A DNA stretch of 64,000 nt, from NCBI RefSeq assembly GCF_017315985.1, contig NZ_JAFLVR010000020.1, positions 138,766 to 202,765 of the forward strand, in the 5' to 3' direction. Shown here one piece after another: positions 17,080 through 25,533 of this stretch. The notes under the pieces are model-generated. The model saw only the letters and a program-made list of their open reading frames with translations, searched no databases and was not told the origin of the DNA. Positions within the stretch are counted from its first letter, which is position 1; each line of letters opens with the position of its first letter. The stretch comes from Candidatus Enterococcus murrayae. Its GTDB lineage: Bacteria > Bacillota > Bacilli > Lactobacillales > Enterococcaceae. The translations under genes and the position numbers were made by a program.

Positions 17080-17890
17080 TGAGAATAATGAGTTGAAAAT
17101 CACTAAGAAGGATTTGAAGAAGGTATTTTGGCGGTCCTTCCAAATGGAGTTTTCCTGGAATTATGAACGTCAGATGAATCTTGCTTATTGTTACGCGATG
17201 ATCCCGATTTTGAAGAAGCTGTACAAAACGAAAGAAAGTATGGCTGGGGCGTTGAAACGACATTTGGAATTCTTTAATACTACACCGCATATCGTGACCT
17301 TGATTTTAGGGATCAACGCGGCGATGGAAGAGGAAAATGCGAATGACGCCAATTTCGATGTTTCAACCATCGATAATATCAAAACATCATTGATGGGACC
17401 ACTGGCAGGTATTGGTGATTCATTCTTCTGGGGCACCTTGCGCCTGATCGCTACGGGGGTAGGAACTTCTCTAGCCATGCAGGGAAACATCTTGGGACCC
17501 ATCTTGTTCGTCCTGATTTTTAATACTCCTCACTTGCTATTCCGTTATTTTGGAACCTCTTGGGGGTATAAGCTGGGGACAGGATTCTTAAAGAAAATCC
17601 AGGAAAACGGTATGATGGGCAGCTTGACGTTAGGAGCGTCAATCATCGGGCTAATGGTTGTTGGCGGAATGACTGCATCAATGATCGATATTAATATCCC
17701 GTTGAAAATCGGCTCTGGGGAAAATGCCGTGACCGTTCAAAGTATTTTTGATGATATCGTACCAAGAATCTTGTCGCTTGGGGCTTTCGGAGCAGTATTC
17801 TATCTGCTTAAAAAGGAAGTAAAGGCGTTGACGATTTTACTTGGCTTGGCTCTTTTTGGAATCCTTGGTTCATGGATCGGCTTCTTTTAG
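17063..17890 (+). CDS. gfrD: Mannose-family PTS EIID component
   Basis: Membrane partner of EIIC (about 275 residues). The amphipathic N-terminal part with FWRSFQMEFSWNYERQMNL and the metal-free core ERHLEFFNT-like KRHLEFFNTTPH (about 74-85) identify EIID; SLMGPLAGIGDSFFWGTLR follows. C-terminal hydrophobic helices finish the protein. Three ATGs stand in a row at 17063, 17066 and 17069, preceded by a TTG; GGGGAGG at 17050-17056 best serves 17063 or 17066. The gene begins inside the 3' end of gfrC. Confidence 0.93.
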   Translation: MMMTSNENNELKITKKDLKKVFWRSFQMEFSWNYERQMNLAYCYAMIPILKKLYKTKESMAGALKRHLEFFNTTPHIVTLILGINAAMEEENANDANFDVSTIDNIKTSLMGPLAGIGDSFFWGTLRLIATGVGTSLAMQGNILGPILFVLIFNTPHLLFRYFGTSWGYKLGTGFLKKIQENGMMGSLTLGASIIGLMVVGGMTASMIDINIPLKIGSGENAVTVQSIFDDIVPRILSLGAFGAVFYLLKKEVKALTILLGLALFGILGSWIGFF

Positions 17891-17905
17891 AAATGGAGGG
17901 ATAAG

Positions 17906-18961
17906 ATGGCAGCAATGACCATGCTTGATTATATCAATCAAGAGCAGGAAGCATTAACAAAAATTTTAAACGACTATGATTTCTCAAGTGATCATAAACT
18001 GGCAAAAATGAACACCGTGACGATTCTCGCTACAGGCTCCTCCTATAATGCTTGCTTGTCCGCCAAGCTGGCGTTTGAAAGGATCGCTGATGTCACTATT
18101 GTAATTGAAGAGCCGTACAATTTTAACCATTACGGCCGGCTGATCAGCGGAACTGACACAATCATCGGTGTTTCTCAAAGTGGAAAAAGTGCATCGACGA
18201 TTGATGCCATGAAAAAATTCAGTGATCGTAACATTCAACAGCTTGTCTTAACTAGTGACTTAGAAAGTCCGATCGCTCAAGTAGTTGATCAAGTGCTCGA
18301 TTTGAATATGGGAATCGAAACAGTCGGTTTTGTCACTAAAGGATTTTCAGCAACCTTATTACAGCTGATGCTGCTTGCGATTAAAGTGGGGATTTCAAAG
18401 AACCTGATCGATGAACAGCGATTATCCGAGCTGACACAAGAGCTGCAGGAAGCAATCAGCCAGATTGAAACGGTCATCAATAAATCCAATGCCTTTTTTG
18501 AACAGCAAGAGAACCTATTAAAGCTGGGCGGCCGATTTGTCGCATTAGGCTATGGTCCAAACTGGGGAACAGCGAAGGAATTTGAGACGAAGTTCACAGA
18601 AACTGTTCGGCGTCCGAGTCAAGGCTTTGAGCTGGAGTCCTATATGCATGGTCCTTACTTAGAGGCTGATTGGGCGCATACATTATTCTTCATTGAGACA
18701 CCTAGTGTGAATCAAAGCCGGTCACAAGCACTGGCGGAGTACATGGACAGCTATGTTGGAAAAGTGTTGAAGATAACGACGGATAAAAGTGCTGACAAGG
18801 ATGTTCTGGGCTTAGATGTCACTCTTTCGGAGTGCTTCTCTCCATTACTATTAATTATTCCATTCCAGCTGCTGGCCTATCGTACAGCTACGGCAAAAGG
18901 AATTGATTTGAGTAAACGGATTTTTGATGATTTTGACTCAGTTTTAAAAAGCAAAATATAA
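17906..18961 (+). CDS. gfrE: SIS-domain sugar-phosphate deglycase (glucoselysine-6-phosphate type)
   Basis: 351-residue protein with two SIS domains, related to the isomerase half of GlmS. The sugar-phosphate loops ATGSSYNACLSAK (about 39-51) and GVSQSGKSASTIDAM (about 86-100) are clear, and FELESYMHGPYLEAD near 240 is the usual catalytic glutamate/histidine region. In the characterised gfr operons of Salmonella and Enterococcus faecium a SIS protein of this GlmS-like type splits glucoselysine 6-phosphate to glucose 6-phosphate and lysine. The activity here is inferred from family and operon; the other gfr deglycase follows. GGAGGGATAAG precedes the ATG. Confidence 0.78.
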   Translation: MAAMTMLDYINQEQEALTKILNDYDFSSDHKLAKMNTVTILATGSSYNACLSAKLAFERIADVTIVIEEPYNFNHYGRLISGTDTIIGVSQSGKSASTIDAMKKFSDRNIQQLVLTSDLESPIAQVVDQVLDLNMGIETVGFVTKGFSATLLQLMLLAIKVGISKNLIDEQRLSELTQELQEAISQIETVINKSNAFFEQQENLLKLGGRFVALGYGPNWGTAKEFETKFTETVRRPSQGFELESYMHGPYLEADWAHTLFFIETPSVNQSRSQALAEYMDSYVGKVLKITTDKSADKDVLGLDVTLSECFSPLLLIIPFQLLAYRTATAKGIDLSKRIFDDFDSVLKSKI

Positions 18962-18980
18962 AATTTAAGGAGTTTTAGAC

Positions 18981-19985
18981 ATGTTAAAATTTAATGAACA
19001 GCAGCAGATTGAGGATATTCAAGGCGCATTGGAATTACGTCCGCAGGTAGAAAAAATTATTGATGAGGTTTGGGAAAAGGGCTATGACAATATCTTCTAT
19101 TTAGGAATTGGCGGAACCTACGCTTCAGCTATGCAGGCGGTTACCTATATGAACGGACGCAGTGATCTGCCTGTTTATGTACAGCATGCTGCAGAATACT
19201 ATACAACTGGAAATCGCAGACTGACGAAAGACTCATTGGTCATTCTTTCATCTGTGACAGGAACAACCGAAGAAGTTGTGAAGGCAGTCGCTGAGATGAA
19301 AAAAGTCGGAGCAACATTACTTGGCTTCATCGACACAGCAGGAACGAGCTTGGCAGAAAGCTGTGACCATGTGATCACTTATCCAGCACCGGGAACGGAA
19401 CAAATCAAATTCTTTATGGCTGCAGATCGTTTGCTGGAGAAAAATGGAGATTTCCCTGACTATGCTGAATATTATGCAGAATTAGAACAATATTTACCTA
19501 AAGGCTTGGTTGAAGCAGAAAAACAAGCGGAGGACTTCGGACGAGAATTCGCAGAAAAACATCGTCACGATGACATGCACTATTTTATCGGAGCCGGAAA
19601 TCAATGGGGAGCGGTTTACTCTTATGCGATGTGCTATTGGGAAGAGCAAAGCTGGCTTCGTTCTAAGTCAATCCATGCTGCAGAATTCTTGCACGGCACG
19701 TTGGAGATCGTTGATGAAACAACTCCTGTAACCTTATTCCTAGGAGAAGACGAACAGCGTCCATTGGCAGAACGAGTAAAAAATCTATTGCCGCGCATTT
19801 GTGGAAACTACACGTTTATCGATTCAAAGGATTATCCAATTGAAGGGATCAGCGAAAAAAATCGCGGCAGAGTCTTACCGCATCTATTGATGCATTGTGT
19901 GACTCAACGGATTGATGCGCATGTTGAAAAGTTAAATTGTCATCCTTTAGATATTCGTCGTTATTACCGTCAGTTTGATTATTAA
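18981..19985 (+). CDS. gfrF: SIS-domain deglycase, FrlB-like (fructoselysine-6-phosphate type)
   Basis: 334 residues, two SIS domains; GIGGTYASAMQAV (about 41-53) and SSVTGTTEEVVKA (about 89-101) are the sugar-phosphate loops, and IHAAEFLHGTLEIV near 233 matches the FrlB active-site stretch. The ending (HPLDIRRYYRQFDY) resembles the E. coli FrlB C-terminus, so this is the better candidate for fructoselysine-6-phosphate deglycase, giving glucose 6-phosphate and lysine. Last gene of the operon, followed by repeat copy B. The E/F lettering follows my recollection of the Salmonella operon and could be swapped; other Amadori compounds as substrate are not excluded. Confidence 0.8.
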   Translation: MLKFNEQQQIEDIQGALELRPQVEKIIDEVWEKGYDNIFYLGIGGTYASAMQAVTYMNGRSDLPVYVQHAAEYYTTGNRRLTKDSLVILSSVTGTTEEVVKAVAEMKKVGATLLGFIDTAGTSLAESCDHVITYPAPGTEQIKFFMAADRLLEKNGDFPDYAEYYAELEQYLPKGLVEAEKQAEDFGREFAEKHRHDDMHYFIGAGNQWGAVYSYAMCYWEEQSWLRSKSIHAAEFLHGTLEIVDETTPVTLFLGEDEQRPLAERVKNLLPRICGNYTFIDSKDYPIEGISEKNRGRVLPHLLMHCVTQRIDAHVEKLNCHPLDIRRYYRQFDY

Positions 19986-19995
19986 TTAACAATAC

Positions 19996-20090
19996 AAAAG
20001 TATTTCTCAAAAATACTTAACAAAAAGAAAGCCAAACGGTCATTTCACTTTCATTATTGAAAGTATTTTGATCGTTTGACTTTTTTATTT
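19996..20090 (+). repeat. Dispersed two-hairpin element, copy B (forward)
   Basis: AAGTATTT/AAATACTT small hairpin, then AAAGCCAAACGGTCA closed by TGATCGTTTGACTTTTTT, enclosing ACTTTC/GAAAGT. The left hairpin changes CTTTTT to a self-complementary variant and still pairs. It ends the gfr operon, with a T-tract for termination. The next gene is co-directional, the only such copy. Confidence 0.85.
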
Positions 20091-20138
20091 ACTCTACAAA
20101 TCAGTAAAGTAATCACCTTCATATTCGTAAATCCGAAA

Positions 20139-20195
20139 ACACAATATATTGTGTTGTATTTTGTCTTATCACGAAAAACACACAAAATCTAGTCT
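20139..20195 (+). promoter_or_regulatory. Pair of NrdR boxes
   Basis: ACACAATATATTGTGT (20139-20154) is a perfect 16-bp palindrome identical to the NrdR consensus acaCwAtATaTwGtgt. A weaker box ACACAAAATCTAGTCT (20180-20195) matches 13 of 16. Their starts are 41 bp apart, four helical turns, as expected for cooperative NrdR binding. They precede the deoxynucleoside kinase gene. Confidence 0.85.
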
Positions 20196-20223
20196 TTACA
20201 ATGAAAAAATTTAGGAGTACTAT
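20195..20223 (+). promoter_or_regulatory. Sigma-A promoter of the deoxynucleoside kinase operon
   Basis: TTTACA (20195-20200), a 17-base spacer and TACTAT (20218-20223). The second NrdR box abuts the -35, so NrdR bound there would block polymerase. Confidence 0.6.
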
Positions 20224-20276
20224 TATCAAGGATTTGAAAGAAAAATTTAGTTTACTATGAAGGGATGGATGAAACG

Positions 20277-20972
20277 ATGCTATTGATAGCTGGTACGATC
20301 GGAGCTGGGAAAAGCAGTCTGACAGACATGTTATCACAGGAAATGAACTCAAGACCATTTTATGAGAACGTGGACGATAACGAAGTACTGCCATTGTTTT
20401 ACTCAAATCCGGAAAAATATACGTTTCTGTTGCAGATATTCTTTTTAAATAAACGTTTCTTGGCTATGAAAGATGCCTTGCAGCAAGCCGATAACGTGCT
20501 GGATCGCTCGATTTATGAGGATAGTCTGCTTTTTCATTTAAATGCGGATCTTGGCCGAGTAAGTCAAGAGGAGGTGCTGCAATACGACAACTTGTTAGAC
20601 ACGATGCTGAAGGAGTTAGAGCATACAGCACCTAAAAAAAGACCTGACTTATTGGTCCATATCAAAGTTTCCTTTGACGTGATGCTGGAGCGGATCGAAA
20701 AACGCGGACGCGACTATGAACAAATCGCGGCGAACCCTGAATTATTCGACTATTATCGAATGGTCAATGAACGATATGAGAAGTGGTATGACAGCTTTGA
20801 AATCTGTCCAAAAATCCAAATCGATGGGGATCGCTATGATTTTGTAGCTGATCCGCAGGCAGCGGAGGCAGTTATTAAGCAGATCAAGGAAGAAACGAAC
20901 AAATTAAACCTGCTTGAGTTCCAAAACTCAAACTATTATTCAAAAGAAACGATTGAAAAAGGCATTTTTTAG
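20277..20972 (+). CDS. Deoxynucleoside kinase (dAdo/dGuo/dCyd kinase family)
   Basis: Salvage kinase of 231 residues that phosphorylates deoxynucleosides to monophosphates. P-loop IAGTIGAGKSSL at the very N-terminus, the DRSIYED motif (about 76-82; here LDRSIYEDSLLF) that holds the substrate and catalytic aspartate/arginine, and the ERIEKRGRDYEQ lid arginines (about 144-155). The ATG at 20277 puts the P-loop at residue 4, the family norm, with AAGGGATGG upstream; an in-frame ATG at 20265 overlaps that site. NrdR boxes upstream link it to deoxynucleotide supply. The base preference cannot be told. Confidence 0.9.
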   Translation: MLLIAGTIGAGKSSLTDMLSQEMNSRPFYENVDDNEVLPLFYSNPEKYTFLLQIFFLNKRFLAMKDALQQADNVLDRSIYEDSLLFHLNADLGRVSQEEVLQYDNLLDTMLKELEHTAPKKRPDLLVHIKVSFDVMLERIEKRGRDYEQIAANPELFDYYRMVNERYEKWYDSFEICPKIQIDGDRYDFVADPQAAEAVIKQIKEETNKLNLLEFQNSNYYSKETIEKGIF

Positions 20973-21027
20973 TATTTCAATTTTTTTGAACAAATAAAGA
21001 ACGACCGTTTTCTAGAAGGAGCCAATT

Positions 21028-21771
21028 ATGTTCACTTATTTCAAATTTTTACTTCACCAATTAAAAGGCTGGCCACAACAAAATTACTATTTATTTTTCT
21101 TTAGTTTAGGCTGCCAGGTGATGACCTTAGTCAATCAGCCGATCACACTGCTCACGGTGATCACATTTATCGGAACGACTTTAGGGGTATTATGTATTCT
21201 TTCTATTAATGCAGCGAAATCGGTCAATGGTATTTTAGGAATTATTTCCGCGATTTGCTTCATTTATGTCGGCTACTCAGCCAAGAATTATTTGAGTATC
21301 GGCGAACAGATCGCGTATATGATCACATTGGATATTCCCGTACTGTTAAGCAAGGAATGGAACCACAACATGGCGTCGAAAATCCGTAGGTTTACTGGAA
21401 AAACATGGTTCGTCGCACTCATCAGTACGATCATCGTCTACTTTGTTTCTGGCTATTTGATCCAAAGATTTACCGACGATCCTCGCCCGTGGATCGATGC
21501 CATCGCCTTTTCAATTAGTTTAAGTGCAGGAATTATCAGCTTCCTGCGTTACAATAATCAATATTTTTGGTGGCTGGCTTCAGGTCTTTCTCAGATGGTT
21601 CTTTGGTACATTTCCTTCAGACACGGTTCGGCAAGCTTGGCAATGTTTGTAAACAGCTCGGTCTATTTGATCAATGATGTTTTAGCCTTCACTGTGTCTC
21701 CGTGGTACAACAAGAAGGAACGGGAAAGAATGCAGCGGATGGAAGAGGAATATTATCATTTAAGCCATTAG
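21028..21771 (+). CDS. PnuC-family transporter, probably for deoxynucleosides
   Basis: Membrane protein of 247 residues with seven or so hydrophobic helices and the PnuC signature region NNQYFWWLASGLSQMVLWY (about 172-190). PnuC proteins take up nicotinamide riboside, but subgroups carry other vitamins or nucleosides. Placed 55 bases after a deoxynucleoside kinase and under NrdR boxes, this one fits the proposed deoxynucleoside branch (called PnuN in regulon studies). That role is inference from context: facilitated entry followed by trapping through phosphorylation. GAAGGAG precedes the ATG. The operon stops at the strong terminator at 21781. Confidence 0.85.
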   Translation: MFTYFKFLLHQLKGWPQQNYYLFFFSLGCQVMTLVNQPITLLTVITFIGTTLGVLCILSINAAKSVNGILGIISAICFIYVGYSAKNYLSIGEQIAYMITLDIPVLLSKEWNHNMASKIRRFTGKTWFVALISTIIVYFVSGYLIQRFTDDPRPWIDAIAFSISLSAGIISFLRYNNQYFWWLASGLSQMVLWYISFRHGSASLAMFVNSSVYLINDVLAFTVSPWYNKKERERMQRMEEEYYHLSH

Positions 21772-21780
21772 CTTGAACAG

Positions 21781-21826
21781 AAGAGACTTTAATGACTATT
21801 TTCACGTCATTAAAGTCTCTTTTTTG
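21781..21826. terminator. Bidirectional terminator
   Basis: 16-bp perfect stem: AAGAGACTTTAATGAC (21781) with its complement ending at 21821, 9-base loop, T-tract to 21825 and A-rich entry on the other side. It serves the transporter gene and the convergent gene at 21832. Confidence 0.9.
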
Positions 21827-21831
21827 TGCGA

Positions 21832-22734
21832 TCATTCATCGGATAAAAGCCATTCAATTTCGTCAGTAATCCATGCTCCCGGTTTCTTTACCGGATCAAA
21901 GGCTACCCAAGAGCTCTTCATAAAAATCTTTTCCGCTTGCCAGCAGCCTTGTTTAGTTTGCTTTGCCTTCAAATATTCTAGGGCTTCGCGACACTCAGGC
22001 TGCCCTAACAGCTTCTCTGTTTTCATAACTCCTAATACTTCTATGATATTTGTCCGATAGGGGTAGGGATAAAAGAGTGTGATCAGATCCTCATATAAAT
22101 AGTCCTGGTTGTTTTGATGAAAAATCACACGATGCTTCAGGATATAGTCCAGTCCCTGCTGTAATTTTGCTTGAAGTCCAGGGAAATCACCATATTTTTG
22201 CGAGTATTCAGAAAGCACCTTAACTGATTTTACAAGACCGTCATAACAAGGTGATTTGCCGACACATCCGCCAAACCGCTGAAAAAGGTCCGCTCCATGC
22301 CAACTGGAGGGTTCATTTTTATCGAATGGAAAATAGGTAAGTATCCATTGAAGGCCCTTTTCCGCCCATTGTTTTTTTCCAGCCCGCAGAAAAATAAGGG
22401 TACAAATTGCATGATGACAAGCCAAAATGCCATCGTTTTTCCCCGTTAGTGAAAAGCCATCCGGAGTATCCACAAAGTGATGAAGCGTCTCAAGCATCGT
22501 TTGAACTTGATCCAAACACTCAAAAGCAGGTATCTCAGAAAGTTCAGCCAGCAAAAACTCCAGCTTGCGTAAACCGGTGAAGGTATCTGTCCGGTAAGGG
22601 GCTGCTAAAATCGCGGCGATGATTTCTGATTTTGCTAAATAGGAGTGAATTTCCGCTGATTCCAGCGGCGTTTGAGCACGTACAGCTTTTTTTAATTGCA
22701 AGGCAGAATCCAATTCTGCTTCATTAAACATCAT
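21832..22734 (-). CDS. Prenyltransferase/squalene-cyclase-fold protein of unknown function
   Basis: 300-residue soluble protein built of alpha-helical pairs with repeats ending in G-C-W-Q or G-D-F-like turns (for example KQTKQGCWQAEK near 262 and the segment around HGADLFQRFGGCVGKSPC at 145-162). This pattern, and the ending PGAWITDEIEWLL, suggest the alpha/alpha toroid of terpenoid-cyclase and prenyltransferase-like proteins. No DDTAD or QW catalytic set is complete, so enzymatic activity is doubtful. Several cysteines cluster at 150-160. It stands alone, divergent from the histidine kinase downstream. An ATG two residues before gives a double start (MM); spacing does not separate them. Confidence 0.7.
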   Translation of the reverse strand: MMFNEAELDSALQLKKAVRAQTPLESAEIHSYLAKSEIIAAILAAPYRTDTFTGLRKLEFLLAELSEIPAFECLDQVQTMLETLHHFVDTPDGFSLTGKNDGILACHHAICTLIFLRAGKKQWAEKGLQWILTYFPFDKNEPSSWHGADLFQRFGGCVGKSPCYDGLVKSVKVLSEYSQKYGDFPGLQAKLQQGLDYILKHRVIFHQNNQDYLYEDLITLFYPYPYRTNIIEVLGVMKTEKLLGQPECREALEYLKAKQTKQGCWQAEKIFMKSSWVAFDPVKKPGAWITDEIEWLLSDE

Positions 22735-22961
22735 ATCGACACCTCAAAATCCATATTAGTTGCTATAAGTGTAGCATTCTATGGTGGACTAGAACAGTTG
22801 AACTTGGCCGATAACCAAATCGCTGCTCATTGACCGACGAAAAAGAGAACAGGTATTATTTAAATAGGAATATTCTTTGAAAATTCAATGAACTATGAGA
22901 TTTTAATTTAATAATAAGTTATTGTAAGGGTAATCAATAAACTGAATAGAAGAGGCTTCCT

Positions 22962-24413
22962 ATGAGATATTTGTATCAGCAGTTATTAGCTTTTTGGCTG
23001 CTTATTATTTTAACCTTGGTTTTGATCAATGTATCATTTACGAATATTAATAAGCGGACATTAGCTGATCAGAACTATAATGAGATGATGAAGTATATAA
23101 AATCTGTCAATGCCACGTTAAATGGTTTTCATACAGATTTATCCGATTCTTTTTCCGAACCCTATGGCAACTTAAGCAGGGAAGAGATACTACCCTATTA
23201 TCTGTTTAATGCAGAGCAAGTATTAGCGAATCAACAGATCAAGTTTGTATTCATTGATAGTCAAAAAAATATTATTTATCCAAAGAACAACAAGGAGCTT
23301 CAAAAATCCTTATTAGATGATTGGGAATGGGAACAGCTCAAACAAGGGGGAAACATCTCTAAAACCATCAAGTATGATCTTGATGGAAAGCCTAATCAGA
23401 CCTCCTATGTTCTTTCGAATCGCTCTGTTTCCAATGAATTTAACGGCGTACTCATTGCATCAAAATCAGCTAGTGAAAAACTGATTTCGGATAATTTATT
23501 AAAAGGATTTATCATTTCATCATTGTTTGGCGGAGCGATCAGTTTTGGCCTTGCGGCTAGACAGGTGAAGAAAATAAATGACTTAAAACGCGCAGTCAAT
23601 CAGATCGCGAATGGAAACTACGAAATCGAGATCGAGGAAAAGGACAATAAAGACGAATTCAACGAGCTGGCGCATGATTTTAATAAAATGGCAGTCGCTT
23701 TGCAGGAGAATGAAAAGGAAATTATTCGGCAGGAAGAATTACGGAAACAGTTTATGGCGAATACCTCACACGAAATGCGAACACCATTGACCACAATCAA
23801 AGGATTATTGGAGGGCTTTGAGTATGGGGCGATCCCAGAGAGCCAAAAAGAAAAAGCTGTTTCATTGATGCAAAACGAAACGGACCGCTTGATTCGATTA
23901 GTGAAGCAAAATCTAGACTTCGAAAATATTCGAAGTCAGCAAATTACACTATCTGCTACTACGTTTAATGGAACAGAAGCGATCAAAAATATCATCGCTC
24001 AATTAGGCAAAAAGGCAGAGTCAATGAATGATCAGATTGTTTTATTAAATGAGGAGACGGTTGCTATTTACGCGGATCATGATCGGTTTATTCAGATCAT
24101 GGTGAACATCATTCAAAATGCGATTCAATTTACCAAAAATGGGGAAATAAAAATAGTTTTAAAGGAAACAGATTCAGATGTCCTCATCTCCGTTGAGGAC
24201 AATGGCATCGGCATGACGGAAGAGGAGCAAAAAAATATCTGGGATCGCTATTTTAAAGCAGATCCGTCCCGAAAAAACACAAAATTAGGGGAGTCAGGGC
24301 TTGGTTTATCGATCGTGAAGGAACTGGTGCGATTGCATAGAGGTTCAATCGATGTTTTTAGTGAGAAGGATCAGGGCACGACCTTTACTGTTCGATTTCC
24401 TAAAGAAGGTTAA
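22962..24413 (+). CDS. Sensor histidine kinase without adjacent response regulator
   Basis: Membrane-bound kinase of 483 residues. TM1 at about 7-27, an extracytoplasmic domain of about 145 residues, TM2 near 178-197, HAMP to about 250, the H box MANTSHEMRTPLTTIKG (histidine near 271), N box IIQNAIQF, G1 DNGIGM and G2 GLGLSIV. It ends at 24413 just before a terminator, and neither neighbour is a response regulator, so it is an orphan that must signal to a regulator elsewhere. AGAAGAGG precedes the ATG. The 22735-22961 gap upstream is AT-rich with divergent promoters likely but no clear element. Confidence 0.92.
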   Translation: MRYLYQQLLAFWLLIILTLVLINVSFTNINKRTLADQNYNEMMKYIKSVNATLNGFHTDLSDSFSEPYGNLSREEILPYYLFNAEQVLANQQIKFVFIDSQKNIIYPKNNKELQKSLLDDWEWEQLKQGGNISKTIKYDLDGKPNQTSYVLSNRSVSNEFNGVLIASKSASEKLISDNLLKGFIISSLFGGAISFGLAARQVKKINDLKRAVNQIANGNYEIEIEEKDNKDEFNELAHDFNKMAVALQENEKEIIRQEELRKQFMANTSHEMRTPLTTIKGLLEGFEYGAIPESQKEKAVSLMQNETDRLIRLVKQNLDFENIRSQQITLSATTFNGTEAIKNIIAQLGKKAESMNDQIVLLNEETVAIYADHDRFIQIMVNIIQNAIQFTKNGEIKIVLKETDSDVLISVEDNGIGMTEEEQKNIWDRYFKADPSRKNTKLGESGLGLSIVKELVRLHRGSIDVFSEKDQGTTFTVRFPKEG

Positions 24414-24423
24414 ATAATAAAGG

Positions 24424-24457
24424 CTGCTGGTAAGATGATTATCAGCAGTTTTTTTTC
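24424..24457 (+). terminator. Terminator of the orphan kinase gene
   Basis: CTGCTGGTAA and TTATCAGCAG pair (one G-U) around GATGA, followed by eight T. Confidence 0.88.
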
Positions 24458-24517
24458 GATAAAATGTTTACTAGATATTTGTTATACTTATAAAAATGGG
24501 AAAAAAGGAGAAAAGGT

Positions 24518-25456
24518 GTGTCAGTATACTTATTACTAATTGTACTTTTTGCGTTCATCTGTTTTGAAGGCTATCGATTTAGAAGTGACATTAAAGCTGC
24601 CTATGAGCGTTTGAATCACTATGAGGTGAAGTCCATTAATACTAGCTTTGGGAAAATGACCTATCTGGATGAAGGTTCTGGTGAAGCGATGATCATCTCT
24701 CATGGAATTTTTGGCGGCTATGATCAAGGATTGACAAGTCTGCGGCAAGTAGTAGGAGATCGACAACGAAAAATTTCCCCCTCACGTTTCGGCTATGTAG
24801 GGACAGAGCTGCCTCAGGAACCCACACCGAAAAATCAGGCTAAGGCCTTTGTAGAACTGCTGGATCAACTAAAAATTGAAAAAAGTTATGTTTTGGGAAC
24901 ATCAGCAGGTGGAGCAGCAACCTTGCGCATGGCTTTGGAGCACCCGCATCGAGTAAAAGGCATCATCCTTTTATCTTCCGGAGCACCTGATAAAAAGAGG
25001 TCACCAGATGAGGTGAAGGCGATGGGCCTACAAGGTCCCCCGCCAATTATCGTGAATGACTTTATCATGTGGTTTACGATGAAACATTTTGGCTTTATTT
25101 TCAATCACATGATGGGTTCAAGAGTTGTGACAAATACTCTTTTTGAAACGATGCTGCCTGCAACACCAAGACGAAAAGGAGTCAAGGCAGATAGTGAAAT
25201 CACTAATACAGATATGACCTTAAACTACGAGGACTATCCGTTAGAGCAGCTGAATGTACCAGTCTTAGTTTGCCATGCAAAAGATGATCCCATGGCAAAC
25301 TATGAAGCGATAGATAAAGTCATTCAACGAGTAACTGATGCGGATACCGCGATTTGTGAGACCGGTGGACATACGATTGAGGGTAATGGAGATTTTGTTA
25401 ATCAAGCGATTCTTGATTTTATTGACAAAACCAATCGAGCGGAGAAATTCTCCTAA
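24518..25456 (+). CDS. Alpha/beta hydrolase with N-terminal membrane anchor
   Basis: 312-residue serine hydrolase. A hydrophobic segment at about 2-18 anchors it. The oxyanion strand SHGIFGGYDQG (about 61-71) and the nucleophile elbow GTSAGGAATL (serine near 129) are present; the acid is in CHAKDDPMAN and the histidine in ETGGHTIEGNGDF near the C-terminus, completing the triad. Start is a GTG at 24518, 7 bases after AAAGGAG. Likely an esterase or lipase acting at the membrane; substrate unknown. Stands alone between two terminators or gaps. Confidence 0.85.
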   Translation: MSVYLLLIVLFAFICFEGYRFRSDIKAAYERLNHYEVKSINTSFGKMTYLDEGSGEAMIISHGIFGGYDQGLTSLRQVVGDRQRKISPSRFGYVGTELPQEPTPKNQAKAFVELLDQLKIEKSYVLGTSAGGAATLRMALEHPHRVKGIILLSSGAPDKKRSPDEVKAMGLQGPPPIIVNDFIMWFTMKHFGFIFNHMMGSRVVTNTLFETMLPATPRRKGVKADSEITNTDMTLNYEDYPLEQLNVPVLVCHAKDDPMANYEAIDKVIQRVTDADTAICETGGHTIEGNGDFVNQAILDFIDKTNRAEKFS

Positions 25457-25533
25457 GTCATCCCAGAGCTTTCATACGTGATCCTCTTGTGATGGTCTAC
25501 TTGTTTTAAACTGTATCAAGGAAAGGTGAGTCG

